A stretch of 64,000 nt of DNA from Flavivirga eckloniae (lineage in GTDB: Bacteria > Bacteroidota > Bacteroidia > Flavobacteriales > Flavobacteriaceae), in the NCBI RefSeq assembly GCF_002886045.1, contig NZ_CP025791.1:496001-560000 (forward strand), written 5' to 3'. The notes beneath the pieces were generated by a model. It had not been told where the DNA came from. It saw only the letters and a list, made by a program, of their open reading frames with translations, and did not search any database. Positions 9,845-19,976 of this stretch are shown here, one piece after another. The translations under genes and the position numbers were made by a program. The first letter of the stretch is position 1, and each line of letters starts with the position of its first letter.

Positions 9845-12800
9845 TTATTTATTTATCAAAAGCTTTTTTACTATAGATCTATCATTAGAATAATTAACGA
9901 CTACACAATAGAATCCTGAATTTAAATCACTAATATCTATAGTTATTTGCTCTGAATTTGAATTAAAAGACTTACTAAATACTTTCTGACCAATACCATT
10001 CGTTATTTCGATTTTTTTAATTGAATAATACGATTTGTTCAAATCTATATAAAGTAACCCAGATGTTGGATTTGGATAAATTTTGACTCGATCAGGTTTA
10101 TCAATTATATGATTGTTTAGTTTAGGTGGTATTAGTTTCTCTATTGAAATACCTTGTAAACCACTATTATAAATCAATTGAACATCTTCTTCAGTCAGTA
10201 CAGTATTGAACATGGCTAGTTCGTCAATCTGTGCATTTATTTCTCTTCCCGCACAACAAGGGTCGTCTCCAATCCACCAGTTCCCTCCTGTAATGTATGA
10301 TGTAATACTACTGTTTGCAGACGTAACAAGCGAACCATCTAGATAAAGATTCTGTTTTCCGGAATCATCCCAAGTCATAATTATATGATGCCAAGTGCCA
10401 ACATAAACATTAGTACCTGAGTCTATACCTTGACTATTATAACGCGCATCGATATTTGGATTATTATTCTCTACCGATAAGCCCCAATTATAAATATTAC
10501 TTGTTGTAGGGTTATTACGGGTAGTTATTATCCCTTTATAGCCACCAGTAACATCCATATTCAACCAAACAGAGATACTTAATTTATTCGTCCCAAATAA
10601 AGGATCTGAGGGCACGATAAATTTATCATTTTCCCCGCCACTTAAATCTGTTGCGTTGCCTTCAACCCCAATATTCCAATTTGTATTTGTGCCATTCTGC
10701 CAAATAGCATCTGCATCTCCAATAATGTCTTTAGCAACCCCACCACTCGTTTCATTAAAGTTCCAATAAGCCACGGGACTTTCTGATAAAAAGGTACCTG
10801 TTGGGGTTTCATATACTTTCTTAAGCCTTAGGTAATTTACAATCCAACGATCCGTTTGTCCGCCTTGATCGGAAAATTCAATATTTAGCTCACCATCTTC
10901 AACAACCACATAATCTAGAATTACAGAAAACTGATTCTTGTTGGTACTAAGCAAACTTCTAATCGTTTTACCTTCTGCCTTAATAAGGATATCATCATAT
11001 TCATTATCAATATCCCCAATGCCGAACTTAAGCTCCCAGATACCATTTTGAACTTCAAGATTCAACGTTGCCGGCTCAACACCTGTTATATGATCTCTAT
11101 TTATGTTAGAAATTTCTAAATTTGTTTCTCTGTTTGTCGCTGAAGGCTTAGTTCCTGTCCAATATTTCTTTCCAGATGACTGCGGGGAAATTCGTTTCCA
11201 TCCGCTTTGAACCGGAGATTCGCTTGTACCAAAATCGTACTTATACGTTGCTGCCAATGGCATATCATCGAAACCATAATAAACAAATTCATTGATGGTC
11301 TCAGGGTCATACACCCCTTCCGGATCGTAAGAAGGCACACCATCAAAGTGATTTTTTATGTTTTTCCGATATTCATCCTTATCAGGCATATCCCTCCTAT
11401 ATTCATCAAGATATAAACCTATATCATCAAAAGGAATATTAAACCCTGAACAATTTTCTCCATTTTTAAAGTTGAAATTCAAAACTGATGGTTGTTCAAA
11501 AACATCTAAGGACGATAATTTGTTATTGTTACTATACGATATATATTGAGGTACTTGATCCATAGCTACGTTTTCTCCACCAAACCAAGTATTTTCAACA
11601 TTGTTAAAAAAACAGTTGTTTTCAACAGTAACTTCTAATGGCCAATAACGGTCTTTCCTTTGATTAATAATGGTGCGCATTAACGGGTATTTTGTTGCCC
11701 AAAAAGGATTGTTCCAACCTTCAACACCTACTATTTGCTCAAGTCTGTAGATATAGTCCATTTTATCACCTCTAGCTAAGGAGCCATTCTCATACAATAT
11801 TGATTTTTGATACATGTCTTCCGAACCAATATTATTATTATAAATCCCCCAATACCCTTCAATAAAAAGATTTTCATTGGCCTCTTGCCCCGCTCCTCCA
11901 TTAAGCAATATTGCTCTGTGAGCTGCTTTGTAAAAAACATTGCCATAGGTATTATCTCCCATGTCCCTGTCATCTAAATAAATACCGCCTTTAGGATGTA
12001 ATTGAGGCACACACATTAAATGATGTAAAAAATTATAACGTATTGTATTGCCCCACGAACTCCAATCTGCTCCCGTATAAATAGCACCTCCATCCCCTTC
12101 GGTTATTTGAACGCTGTATATTTCATTTTTCTCAATAAGCTGATCATTCCCGCTCCAGATAATGGCTTGCCCGGAAATGTTATGAATCAGATTATTAGCA
12201 ACATGATTTCCAGCTCCCCTTAAACGAATACATCGTGAACCGGCTTCGGTTAATTCTTTCTGATAAATATGTGAGTTAAGCAAATAATTATTAGCTACCA
12301 CAATATTATTTGGAGTAACATAGCCTCCTTCTAAATTTACTGCATTTAAATTGTCAACAAAATCGCAACCAACAACTCCATTATTAAAACTTACATTATT
12401 CTTAGGAGTAATTACAACTCCATATCGAGCATTGAATTTAAATGTACAACCTGCTACCTGATTATGATCGCCTCCCTCGATATAAACGGCATTTCTCCCA
12501 TTAGAAAAAACAAGATCTCTTATAACAATATTTGATGCGGAATTTAAATGAAATAATTTGTCGGTTTGACCAACTAATATTTCTTCGTTGTTTGCAATCT
12601 CTTCATGAGGATATAAAAATAGAGACTGAGAATCAATATCAAAATAATACTCTCCCGGACTATCCAATTCACACAACACATTCAAGATTTTAAACCTTCT
12701 TGGTACACTTGCTCCAGAATTAATACCATAAGTCGTGTAATCTGCCAACTTAATTCTTTGCCCATCGATGCTGGCAACAGTTCTAAATTCTTTATGCCAA

Positions 12801-13555
12801 TCTGGACCAAGATGCCCTGCCACTGTCATTTTTTTAGTCCTTAAAAACTCTGCTTCTGCCAAATTAGAAAGAGGTTCAATGGATTGAAATTCACCCCCAA
12901 TGGGATTTTCAATACTCCATTCTGGCTTCGGACCATCACGTACAACACTATGCCAAGCTACTCCTTTCTCTATCCCTTTGCTTTTATCCATATGTACAAA
13001 GCCAAGGTTTGGCCAAGATGCTATTTTGTATGGCTTACCAAAAAGGTTGATTTTGGAATCACTTGGGTGATTATTAATTATAGTTTCAACCACTTCAGTA
13101 GGTAAATCATTAATCACCCATATTTTTCCTCTGGCCTCCGGATGAAAACGGTTTAACCAAATATTATCAGTCACTATATTGGCACTAGATACTAAAAATG
13201 GTACGCCTCCACTAATAATTACTTGCTCTGGAACTCCTTCATTTAAATAAGCCCTGTAACTTATCGATTTATTAACCTCTCCTGAATCTTCAGTACCGAT
13301 TACAAAATTGTTTGAACGGAAATAAGTTCCTGCTCTCATCCAAACAGTTACAGATTCTGGAAGTACTCCTCCGTTTTGTGTTTTAAGGTCTCTAATGGCG
13401 CTTCTGGCTTTTTCCAGAGTAGCAAAAGGTGCAGACTTAGTACCTGAATTACTATCACTCCCATTGGTTGCAATAAAAAACTCTTGAGTTAATCCATTTT
13501 TAAAAGCAAATAAGAATACCAAAAGAAATAGACTTATATGTCTTATCCTATTCAT
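9845..13555 (-). CDS. Secreted right-handed parallel beta-helix protein with LamG domain and T9SS sorting signal
   Basis: 1236 residues. Signal peptide (about 1-23); an N-terminal region typical of beta-helix proteins (FFIATNGSDSNSGTKSAPFATLEKAR); right-handed beta-helix repeats at about 330-620 (NVVIRDLVF-like, HNQVAGCTFKFNARYGVVI, NNIVVANNYLLNSHIY, GGIYLDDRDMGDNTYGNVFY). A carbohydrate-binding-like beta-sandwich follows at about 770-910, a laminin-G/concanavalin-like domain at about 930-1110 (VAYWNFNETSGGVAKDIIG, WHHIIMTWDDSGKQNLYLDG), and a T9SS type A C-terminal domain (IYPNPTSGLLYIDL ... GFYCVVVN). The architecture suggests a polysaccharide lyase or glycosidase for an algal polymer; the exact family cannot be assigned from motifs. 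It stands alone. Confidence 0.85.
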   Translation of the reverse strand: MNRIRHISLFLLVFLFAFKNGLTQEFFIATNGSDSNSGTKSAPFATLEKARSAIRDLKTQNGGVLPESVTVWMRAGTYFRSNNFVIGTEDSGEVNKSISYRAYLNEGVPEQVIISGGVPFLVSSANIVTDNIWLNRFHPEARGKIWVINDLPTEVVETIINNHPSDSKINLFGKPYKIASWPNLGFVHMDKSKGIEKGVAWHSVVRDGPKPEWSIENPIGGEFQSIEPLSNLAEAEFLRTKKMTVAGHLGPDWHKEFRTVASIDGQRIKLADYTTYGINSGASVPRRFKILNVLCELDSPGEYYFDIDSQSLFLYPHEEIANNEEILVGQTDKLFHLNSASNIVIRDLVFSNGRNAVYIEGGDHNQVAGCTFKFNARYGVVITPKNNVSFNNGVVGCDFVDNLNAVNLEGGYVTPNNIVVANNYLLNSHIYQKELTEAGSRCIRLRGAGNHVANNLIHNISGQAIIWSGNDQLIEKNEIYSVQITEGDGGAIYTGADWSSWGNTIRYNFLHHLMCVPQLHPKGGIYLDDRDMGDNTYGNVFYKAAHRAILLNGGAGQEANENLFIEGYWGIYNNNIGSEDMYQKSILYENGSLARGDKMDYIYRLEQIVGVEGWNNPFWATKYPLMRTIINQRKDRYWPLEVTVENNCFFNNVENTWFGGENVAMDQVPQYISYSNNNKLSSLDVFEQPSVLNFNFKNGENCSGFNIPFDDIGLYLDEYRRDMPDKDEYRKNIKNHFDGVPSYDPEGVYDPETINEFVYYGFDDMPLAATYKYDFGTSESPVQSGWKRISPQSSGKKYWTGTKPSATNRETNLEISNINRDHITGVEPATLNLEVQNGIWELKFGIGDIDNEYDDILIKAEGKTIRSLLSTNKNQFSVILDYVVVEDGELNIEFSDQGGQTDRWIVNYLRLKKVYETPTGTFLSESPVAYWNFNETSGGVAKDIIGDADAIWQNGTNTNWNIGVEGNATDLSGGENDKFIVPSDPLFGTNKLSISVWLNMDVTGGYKGIITTRNNPTTSNIYNWGLSVENNNPNIDARYNSQGIDSGTNVYVGTWHHIIMTWDDSGKQNLYLDGSLVTSANSSITSYITGGNWWIGDDPCCAGREINAQIDELAMFNTVLTEEDVQLIYNSGLQGISIEKLIPPKLNNHIIDKPDRVKIYPNPTSGLLYIDLNKSYYSIKKIEITNGIGQKVFSKSFNSNSEQITIDISDLNSGFYCVVVNYSNDRSIVKKLLINK

Positions 13556-13996
13556 GGATTTTGTTTAAATATTTCAATTTAAAGAGCTTGCCTAAATTTT
13601 AGTTCTTGACTACGCAGGGGTCACTTAAAATTTTACGCAAAACCTTAAATATAAAAAGGTTAGACAAACCAAATTAGACTTTAATTATTAAAATATCAAT
13701 TAAAACCGACAGCGAATTCACTTAAAAACAAAATGGCATATATATTAGAACATTTTATCTACTAATTTTTCCCAAACCCTTGTGTATTTAGTGTTTTATT
13801 AACTTTTGTGAAATAGCTACTTACGTTAAAGTTTATTGCTTTTTTTTGGGTTTTTAAGCATGAGCAATATAAAGTCGGGAGGCTCCGAATGATAAAATAA
13901 ATTGCTTTTTAGACCTCCCTCTTTAATTTTTGGAGAATATTTTCAACTGAATGCCTCATTTGCTTGCCCCGAGGATCATTTACTAGCTCAGTATTA
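13556..13996. other. Intergenic stretch, no gene seen
   Basis: About 440 bp between two minus-strand genes. It holds the upstream region of the beta-helix gene and the downstream region of ytxJ. A weak pairing (GGGAGG near 13880 with CCTCCC near 13915) may act as terminator for nothing obvious. No open frame or repeat was supported. Confidence 0.5.
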
Positions 13997-14386
13997 CTAA
14001 ATAAAGCTATTCAAATCAATTCCATTAATAGCACCATGAGAAGCATGTGCTACCACTACGCCATTTTTAATAACCAGTAATTGGGGCGATTCGTGTATTA
14101 ATTGAAACTTGTATCCTACTTCATCAGAAACATCACGGTGGTTAAGCAAATCCAAATAATATAAATCCAAATCCTTTTCGGTTAAATTATAATCGTTAAC
14201 AAACTGCCTCATCACCATACTACTAATACCACAACGTGTAGAGTGTTTAAAAATAACTTGTGTTTTGGTAGCAGATTTTTTTTCTATAAAATCCAATTGA
14301 GGTAATTCGTTTAAAGGAATCCAAGGGATCACTTTTTCTTCTTTCGTTTCACTAGTTCCTCCAAATATTTTATTAAATAATCCCAT
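13997..14386 (-). CDS. ytxJ: Bacillithiol-system redox protein YtxJ
   Basis: 129 residues, thioredoxin-like fold. The diagnostic segment FKHSTRCGISSMVMRQF places a single redox cysteine (Cys52) in the TRCGIS motif, as in YtxJ proteins (DUF2847), a monothiol bacilliredoxin-like family. It presumably removes bacillithiol from S-thiolated proteins in the cytoplasm. The cis-proline region ESPQLLVIKNG is also present. Divergent from clpB, sharing a 237-bp control region. Bacillithiol synthesis genes are not in the window. Confidence 0.9.
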   Translation of the reverse strand: MGLFNKIFGGTSETKEEKVIPWIPLNELPQLDFIEKKSATKTQVIFKHSTRCGISSMVMRQFVNDYNLTEKDLDLYYLDLLNHRDVSDEVGYKFQLIHESPQLLVIKNGVVVAHASHGAINGIDLNSFI

Positions 14387-14623
14387 AGTAAATATTATAC
14401 TTTTGTCGTTCCCTCTATATTTACCGAATTTGATTCAGTATTTTAGTAAGGAGAGAATCTCATTATACACTGTTTATTGAATTAATAAGTCGCAATACTT
14501 TTTAAATCTTACAAACTGACTAAAAGTCACTCCAATAAAGGCTTTACACGACATTTTGTCTTATAATTCCTAATGGTAAGATTATTGACTAAAACCTTGT
14601 GTAAAGAAAATAAAATTACTGTT

Positions 14624-17224
14624 ATGAACTTAAATAATTATACTATAAAATCCCAAGAAGCCATTCAGCAAGCCCAACAAATTGCTCAAGGCTTCTCACA
14701 TCAACAAATAGAAAACGAACACCTCTTTAAAGGTATTTTTGAAGTTGATGAAAACGTACTACCATTCATTTTAAAAAAGCTAAATGTTAATATTTCTATA
14801 TTACAACAAGCTTTAGATAAACAATTAGAGAGCTTTTCGAAGGTTTCCGGTAGCGAACTCATGCTATCTCGCGAAACAGGAAAAAGTCTTAACGAAGCAT
14901 CCATCATTGCTAAAAAAATGAAAGATGATTTCGTTTCTATAGAGCATCTTATTCTGGCTGTATTCAAATCCAATAGCAAAATAGCACAAATGCTAAAAGA
15001 CCAAGGTGTTAACGAAAAAGGCTTAAAAGCTGCTATTGAAGAATTACGTAAAGGAGAAAACGTAACCTCACAAAGTCAAGAAGACACTTATAATTCATTA
15101 AATAAATACGCGAAAAACCTAAACCAATTAGCCAAAGACGGAAAATTAGACCCGGTAATTGGCCGTGATGAGGAAATACGACGTATTCTTCAAATTTTAT
15201 CACGTAGAACCAAAAACAACCCTATTCTTGTGGGAGAACCGGGAACCGGAAAAACGGCTATTGCAGAAGGTTTAGCACATAGAATTATAGATGGCGATAT
15301 TCCCGAAAACCTTAAAGACAAACAAATTTTTGCTCTAGATATGGGCGCCCTGATTGCTGGAGCTAAATTTAAAGGTGAATTTGAAGAACGCTTAAAGGCT
15401 GTAATAAAAGAAGTAACTACGAGCGAAGGTGACATTGTGTTATTTATTGATGAAATACATACCCTTGTTGGTGCCGGTGGCGGACAAGGTGCTATGGATG
15501 CGGCCAACATTTTAAAACCCGCTTTAGCACGTGGTGAACTTCGTGCGATTGGAGCCACTACTTTAGATGAGTATCAGAAATACTTTGAAAAAGACAAAGC
15601 GCTGGAACGTCGTTTCCAAAAGGTAATGGTTGATGAACCTGATACCGAAAGCGCTATTTCCATATTACGAGGGATTAAGGAAAAATACGAAACACACCAT
15701 AAAGTTCGTATCAAAGACGAGGCTATTATTGGTGCCGTAGAATTATCTGAACGCTATATTACCAATAGGTTTTTACCAGATAAGGCTATAGATTTAATGG
15801 ACGAATCTGCTTCTAAACTACGTATGGAAATCAATTCCAAACCTGAAGAACTGGATGTTTTAGATAGAAAGATCATGCAACTGGAAATTGAAATTGAAGC
15901 TATTAAACGTGAAAAAGATGAAGCGAAATTAAAGTCCCTCCAGTTAGATGTGGCTAATTTAAAAGAAACACGCAATGAAATTAACGCCAAATGGAAAAGC
16001 GAAAAAGAAGTTGTCGATAATATTCAAAATACAAAACAAGATATTGAAAACTATAAGCTAGAAGCAGAACGTGCAGAACGCGATGGTGATTATGGAAAAG
16101 TAGCGGAGCTACGTTACGGTAAGATTAAAGATGCTCAGGAACAGCTTGAAGTCTTTCAAAAACAATTACAAGCACAGTCTGAAAACTCATTGATAAAAGA
16201 AGAAGTAACCTATGAAGATATTGCTGAAGTAGTTGCTAAATGGACTGGTATTCCAGTAACCAAAATGGTGCAAAGCGAACGCGAAAAATTGCTTAAACTC
16301 GAAGCAGACCTACACAACCGTGTAGTGGGGCAAGATGAAGCTATTATTGCTGTTAGTGATGCCGTTAGAAGAAGTCGGGCTGGTTTGCAAAGCAATAAAA
16401 AACCAATTGGTACATTCCTGTTTTTAGGAACAACCGGAGTTGGAAAAACCGAGTTGGCTAAAGCCTTAGCTGAATATCTTTTTGATGACGAAAATGCCAT
16501 GACCCGAATAGATATGAGTGAGTATCAGGAACGTCACGCTGTGAGTAGACTGGTTGGAGCGCCTCCGGGATACGTTGGATACGACGAAGGCGGACAGTTA
16601 ACAGAAGCAGTGAGACGTAAGCCCTACTCTGTGGTACTTTTAGATGAAATTGAAAAAGCACACCCAGATACATTCAATATTCTTTTACAAGTATTAGACG
16701 AAGGACATTTAACCGATAACAAAGGGCGTCTAGCAGACTTTAAGAACACCATTATTATAATGACCTCAAACATAGGAAGTCATTTAATACAGGAACGTTT
16801 TGATGCTACAAAAGATATTGATACTGCTATGGAAGCAGCAAAAACAGATGTGCTTGGTTTATTAAAACAAAGTGTACGTCCGGAGTTTTTAAACAGAATT
16901 GATGATATCATCATGTTTACACCATTAAGCAAAGAAGATATTACAGCTATTGTTGGTTTACAGCTAAAAGCACTTACAAAAATGATAGGACAACAAGATA
17001 TCACTTTCGATGCTACACCAGAGGCTATAGCTTATTTAGCAGAAAAAGGATACAATCCCGAATATGGTGCAAGACCGGTAAAACGTGTCATTCAAAAAGA
17101 AGTTTTAAATGCTTTGAGTAAAGAAATATTAGCAGGTAAAATCACCACAGATAGCATTATTCTGTTAGATGCCTTTGATGATGAATTAGTTTTTAGAAAT
17201 CAAAAACTTCAAGCAAAATATTAA
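14624..17224 (+). CDS. clpB: ATP-dependent chaperone ClpB
   Basis: Hexameric disaggregase that works with DnaK on aggregated proteins. The start chosen is ATG 14624 ([15 protein letters not shown]), the conserved N-terminus. An in-frame ATG at 14573 would add 17 residues not found in the family. The Clp N-domain is followed by AAA-1 with Walker [10 protein letters not shown] and Walker [15 protein letters not shown], a long middle coiled coil (about 390-510, rich in Glu/Lys), AAA-2 with Walker [10 protein letters not shown] and [13 protein letters not shown], and the C-terminal D2-small domain ([14 protein letters not shown]). Length of 866 is normal. No CIRCE-type or sigma-32 site was recognised upstream. 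Confidence 0.97.
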   Translation: MNLNNYTIKSQEAIQQAQQIAQGFSHQQIENEHLFKGIFEVDENVLPFILKKLNVNISILQQALDKQLESFSKVSGSELMLSRETGKSLNEASIIAKKMKDDFVSIEHLILAVFKSNSKIAQMLKDQGVNEKGLKAAIEELRKGENVTSQSQEDTYNSLNKYAKNLNQLAKDGKLDPVIGRDEEIRRILQILSRRTKNNPILVGEPGTGKTAIAEGLAHRIIDGDIPENLKDKQIFALDMGALIAGAKFKGEFEERLKAVIKEVTTSEGDIVLFIDEIHTLVGAGGGQGAMDAANILKPALARGELRAIGATTLDEYQKYFEKDKALERRFQKVMVDEPDTESAISILRGIKEKYETHHKVRIKDEAIIGAVELSERYITNRFLPDKAIDLMDESASKLRMEINSKPEELDVLDRKIMQLEIEIEAIKREKDEAKLKSLQLDVANLKETRNEINAKWKSEKEVVDNIQNTKQDIENYKLEAERAERDGDYGKVAELRYGKIKDAQEQLEVFQKQLQAQSENSLIKEEVTYEDIAEVVAKWTGIPVTKMVQSEREKLLKLEADLHNRVVGQDEAIIAVSDAVRRSRAGLQSNKKPIGTFLFLGTTGVGKTELAKALAEYLFDDENAMTRIDMSEYQERHAVSRLVGAPPGYVGYDEGGQLTEAVRRKPYSVVLLDEIEKAHPDTFNILLQVLDEGHLTDNKGRLADFKNTIIIMTSNIGSHLIQERFDATKDIDTAMEAAKTDVLGLLKQSVRPEFLNRIDDIIMFTPLSKEDITAIVGLQLKALTKMIGQQDITFDATPEAIAYLAEKGYNPEYGARPVKRVIQKEVLNALSKEILAGKITTDSIILLDAFDDELVFRNQKLQAKY

Positions 17225-17245
17225 TAGTCAAACATATATAAAACC

Positions 17246-17274
17246 TAGCGAAAACAACGAACAGTTTTTCGCTA
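17246..17274 (+). terminator. Hairpin after clpB
   Basis: Arms TAGCGAAAA and TTTTCGCTA enclose an 11-nt loop 22 bp after the clpB stop. There is no T run after it on the plus strand, so efficiency is uncertain. Confidence 0.55.
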
Positions 17275-17332
17275 AACCGCAAGCAACCTTTCTAATTTAA
17301 CTGTATCTAATATATAAAACAAAAAATGCAAT

Positions 17333-17734
17333 ATGAAAATAGTTAGATTAAAAATGGTTGCTTTTGCTTTATTCATGGCAGCAAGTTTCGTTGCTTGCAG
17401 TGAAGACGATGGTGTACTCCTTGATATTACAAAAAAAACTGTAGTAACAAATGTTGCTGGAGATACAACGGGAGAAGTTGACAAGGAAATTCCTTTGGAT
17501 ATCACCTTCATTATTGATAATAATTGTGGCACCTTTAGTAAACTGATTAAGGAAACTACCGACAAAACAACAATCATCGAAGTAGAAGCCAAGTATTTAG
17601 GCACGAATTGCGGATCTACACCTTCTACCAAAAGGGTTATTTACAAGTTTAAAGCACCTACAATCGGAACATACACACTTAAGTTTAAAAAATCGGCTAC
17701 AGAATTTATAACCCATATAATAGAAATAAGTTAG
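17333..17734 (+). CDS. Small lipoprotein of unknown function
   Basis: 133 residues. Signal peptide with lipobox SFVAC (Cys22) followed by an acidic SEDDG linker, common in surface-exposed flavobacterial lipoproteins. The remainder looks like one beta-sandwich domain with two cysteines (NNCGTF, GTNCGS) that could form a disulphide, ending TYTLKFKKSATEFITHIIEI. No named family recognised. Monocistronic. Confidence 0.75.
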   Translation: MKIVRLKMVAFALFMAASFVACSEDDGVLLDITKKTVVTNVAGDTTGEVDKEIPLDITFIIDNNCGTFSKLIKETTDKTTIIEVEAKYLGTNCGSTPSTKRVIYKFKAPTIGTYTLKFKKSATEFITHIIEIS

Positions 17735-17935
17735 TTGCTTCGTTTATTAGATTGTAAAATGGTCTAAAAGCAAAAAAGAGGTCGTCATGCTGAAGCGCAC
17801 CACAAGTACAACGCGAGAATCCATTTAAATAAAAACATCAGATTGCCTCAGTAATTCCTACTTCGTAATTGACACAGCCTTTAACTTTTTACAACTTTCT
17901 TATTTAATAATATTCTTAAAATATCTACATAAAAA

Positions 17936-17953
17936 ATATACCGATTGGTATAT
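17936..17953. promoter_or_regulatory. Operator 1 for the TetR regulator
   Basis: Perfect dyad ATATACC-GATT-GGTATAT, extended by A and T runs to 11-bp arms. It overlaps the only plausible Bacteroidetes -7 element (TATTTTTG at 17951-17958) just ahead of the TetR start. The same 18-mer occurs at 18588-18605. Geometry (7-bp arms, 4-bp centre) resembles the NemR box. Regulation by the adjacent TetR is inferred. Confidence 0.8.
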
Positions 17954-17973
17954 TTTTGTATATTTGCTTCATT

Positions 17974-18570
17974 ATGACTACAAAAGCAGAACTCACATCG
18001 CAATATATCTTAGAAATTGTAGCACCTATTTTTAACAAAAATGGTTATGCGGCTACTAGTTTAAGTGATGTAACTAATGCTACCGGATTAACTAAAGGTG
18101 CCATTTATGGTAACTTTAAAAACAAGGAAGATTTAGCTATAGCTTCGTTTAAGTTTACCATTAAAAACATGATGAAACGCATAGCCGAACATTTATCTAC
18201 CAGCGACTCCCCTATTCAAAAATTGTTTCTAATAACCGATTTTTATCGAAATTACTACGATTACAGCAAACAGTTAGGAGGTTGTCCCGTTATAAATATT
18301 GGTGTAGATGCAAACAACCAAAATTCACTTTTACTCCAAAAAGTAAAAGAAGTCATAGAAAGAATTCAAGATCAAGTTGCCACAATAATCGAAGATGGCA
18401 TTGAGGCCGGAGAAATATCATCAGAAATAAACGCCATGTATTTTGCCAAACGCTTAGACACCATGATTCAAGGTGCCATTTTTATGACCTACACCATGGA
18501 TGATGATTTTTATATACAAGATACTATGGACTTAATAGATAACATGATAGTTCAAGAACTAAAACTATAA
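17974..18570 (+). CDS. TetR/AcrR family transcriptional regulator
   Basis: 198 residues from ATG 17974 (MTTKAELTSQYIL). An upstream in-frame ATG at 17956 would start inside the promoter and is disfavoured. The N-terminal helix-turn-helix is clear: FNKNGYAATSLSDVTNATGLTKGAIYGNFKNKEDL. The C-terminal helical domain includes LGGCPVINIGVDA, typical of a TetR subfamily with a conserved GCP segment (NemR-like), where the cysteine may sense electrophiles. It probably represses itself and the following thioesterase through the two identical operators. Confidence 0.9.
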   Translation: MTTKAELTSQYILEIVAPIFNKNGYAATSLSDVTNATGLTKGAIYGNFKNKEDLAIASFKFTIKNMMKRIAEHLSTSDSPIQKLFLITDFYRNYYDYSKQLGGCPVINIGVDANNQNSLLLQKVKEVIERIQDQVATIIEDGIEAGEISSEINAMYFAKRLDTMIQGAIFMTYTMDDDFYIQDTMDLIDNMIVQELKL

Positions 18571-18587
18571 TATTTTTTTAACCAAAA

Positions 18588-18605
18588 ATATACCGATTGG
18601 TATAT
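18588..18605. promoter_or_regulatory. Operator 2, before the thioesterase gene
   Basis: The same 18-mer as at 17936-17953, including the asymmetric GATT centre, with 10-bp arms when the flanking A/T bases are counted. It ends 17 bp before the thioesterase ATG, so a bound repressor would block either transcription or an internal start between the two genes. Confidence 0.8.
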
Positions 18606-18622
18606 TTTATAAACCGCTAAAC

Positions 18623-19117
18623 ATGATCCAATTACCAAATGTGCTAGAGAGTAAAACCAAAATTAGATTTCAGGACTGCGATCCGTTTAACCACCTTAAC
18701 AACGGTAGCTATATAAACTACTTCATGAACCACCGTGAAGACGTTCTAATAAAGCATTATGATGTAGACATTTATAAAATGGCAAAACAAAGAGGGAAAA
18801 GTTGGGTTTCCAGCAGCAATCAAATCGCCTATTTAAAACCCGCATTTTTAATGGAAAATGTTGTTTTTGAGTCGCAGTTAATTCGCTTTACAAACAGTGA
18901 GTTACATGTTGAAATGCGTATGTACAACGAAGACAAAAGTCACTTAAAAGCTATAATCTGGTGTGGTTTTGTTTATTTTAATCTATTAACCCAAAAACGT
19001 GACATACATACAGAAGATTTAATGCAACTTTTTGAAAATGTGAACAACCCTGTAAATGCAATATCATTTGAAAAACGCGTCTCCCAGCTAAAACCCAATC
19101 TTGTTAAAAATTCTTAA
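18623..19117 (+). CDS. Acyl-CoA thioesterase, hotdog fold (4HBT type)
   Basis: 164 residues. The motif RFQDCDPFNHLNNGSYINYF (about residues 14-33) corresponds to the active-site helix entry of YbgC/FadM-like 4HBT thioesterases; the usual D...GH.NN is here D...NHLNN. A single hotdog domain follows (VFESQLIRFTNSELHVEMRMY). It likely hydrolyses an acyl-CoA or aryl-CoA in the cytoplasm; the substrate is unknown. Located 52 bp after the TetR gene and preceded by that regulator's operator. Confidence 0.85.
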   Translation: MIQLPNVLESKTKIRFQDCDPFNHLNNGSYINYFMNHREDVLIKHYDVDIYKMAKQRGKSWVSSSNQIAYLKPAFLMENVVFESQLIRFTNSELHVEMRMYNEDKSHLKAIIWCGFVYFNLLTQKRDIHTEDLMQLFENVNNPVNAISFEKRVSQLKPNLVKNS

Positions 19118-19310
19118 AATTCTTCTCGCATCGCCATTAAACACTAGTAATCATTACCTTACAATGTTAATAAAAATATGGCTTTTTGTGGATTTTATAT
19201 CAGTATAAATATGTAAATTTGCTTTTGTGTGGCGTTGCAGCAACTCTGCATGAAATTAAATAATTCTGGTTTATCCCCCTTAAATAAACTTTTAAAACCT
19301 ACTTACAACA

Positions 19311-19955
19311 ATGGATATATCCAAGTATATTGATTATACGCTTTTAGAACCTACCTCCACAGAACGTAATATCATAGACTTATGTTATACGGCTAAGAGA
19401 AATAGTTTCTATTCAGTTTCCGTTAACAGCTCTTATGTTGCATTAGCAAAACAATTATTAAATAAAACAGATGTTAAAGTTTGTTCTGCCATTGGCTTTC
19501 CTCTCGGATCTATGGCAACAGCATCAAAAGTTTACGAAGCCAAACAGGCTATTAGTGATGGTGCAGAAGAAATTGATATGGTTATTAATATTGGGTTTCT
19601 TAAAAGTAAAAATTACGTATCTGTTTTAAAAGATATTAGCGATGTAAAACTGGCCATAGGCAAACATCCTTTAAAAGTTACTTTAGAAGTCTCTGAATTA
19701 AATAAAAATGAAATTATTAAAGCCTGCGAAATTTGTCTGGATGCCAATGTAGATTATATCAAGACTTCTAGTGGATTTTCCAAAAGCGGTGCTACTTTAA
19801 CCGTTGTTAAAATTATTAAGAAAACGATTAAAGACTATGTAAAGATATGTGCTTCTGGAGGTATTAAAGATACCGAAACTGCCAAAAAATATATCGATAT
19901 AGGAGTTAGTAGAATTTCAGCTTCATCAGAATTCAAAATAAAACAAATCGTATGA
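19311..19955 (+). CDS. DeoC-like aldolase paralog with altered active site
   Basis: 214 residues, clearly of the DeoC fold (DVKVCSAIGFPLGSMAT, AEEIDMVIN, DYIKTSSGFSKSGAT). The Schiff-base lysine (DYIKT) and the Asp of EIDMVIN are kept. However, the second active-site lysine, found in the KASGG segment of the neighbouring paralog (E. coli K201 in KPAGG), is a cysteine here: VKICASGGI. The phosphate-binding GTSSG of the paralog is SASSE here, and the C-terminus is shorter. It may be a weak, re-purposed or non-catalytic relative. It is separated from deoC by its own strong terminator. Confidence 0.88.
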   Translation: MDISKYIDYTLLEPTSTERNIIDLCYTAKRNSFYSVSVNSSYVALAKQLLNKTDVKVCSAIGFPLGSMATASKVYEAKQAISDGAEEIDMVINIGFLKSKNYVSVLKDISDVKLAIGKHPLKVTLEVSELNKNEIIKACEICLDANVDYIKTSSGFSKSGATLTVVKIIKKTIKDYVKICASGGIKDTETAKKYIDIGVSRISASSEFKIKQIV

Positions 19956-19976
19956 GAAAAATTTACTATGTAATAT

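Noticed and set aside
15190-15558. 122-codon minus-strand frame inside clpB
   Set aside because: Complement of the conserved Walker A to sensor region; clpB is certain, and the antisense product is low-complexity Ser/Pro/Ala.
19214-19221. TAAATTTG before the first DeoC-type gene as a promoter -7 box
   Set aside because: The nearest upstream TTG is about 25 bp away, outside the usual 17-23 bp; possible, but not strong enough to annotate.
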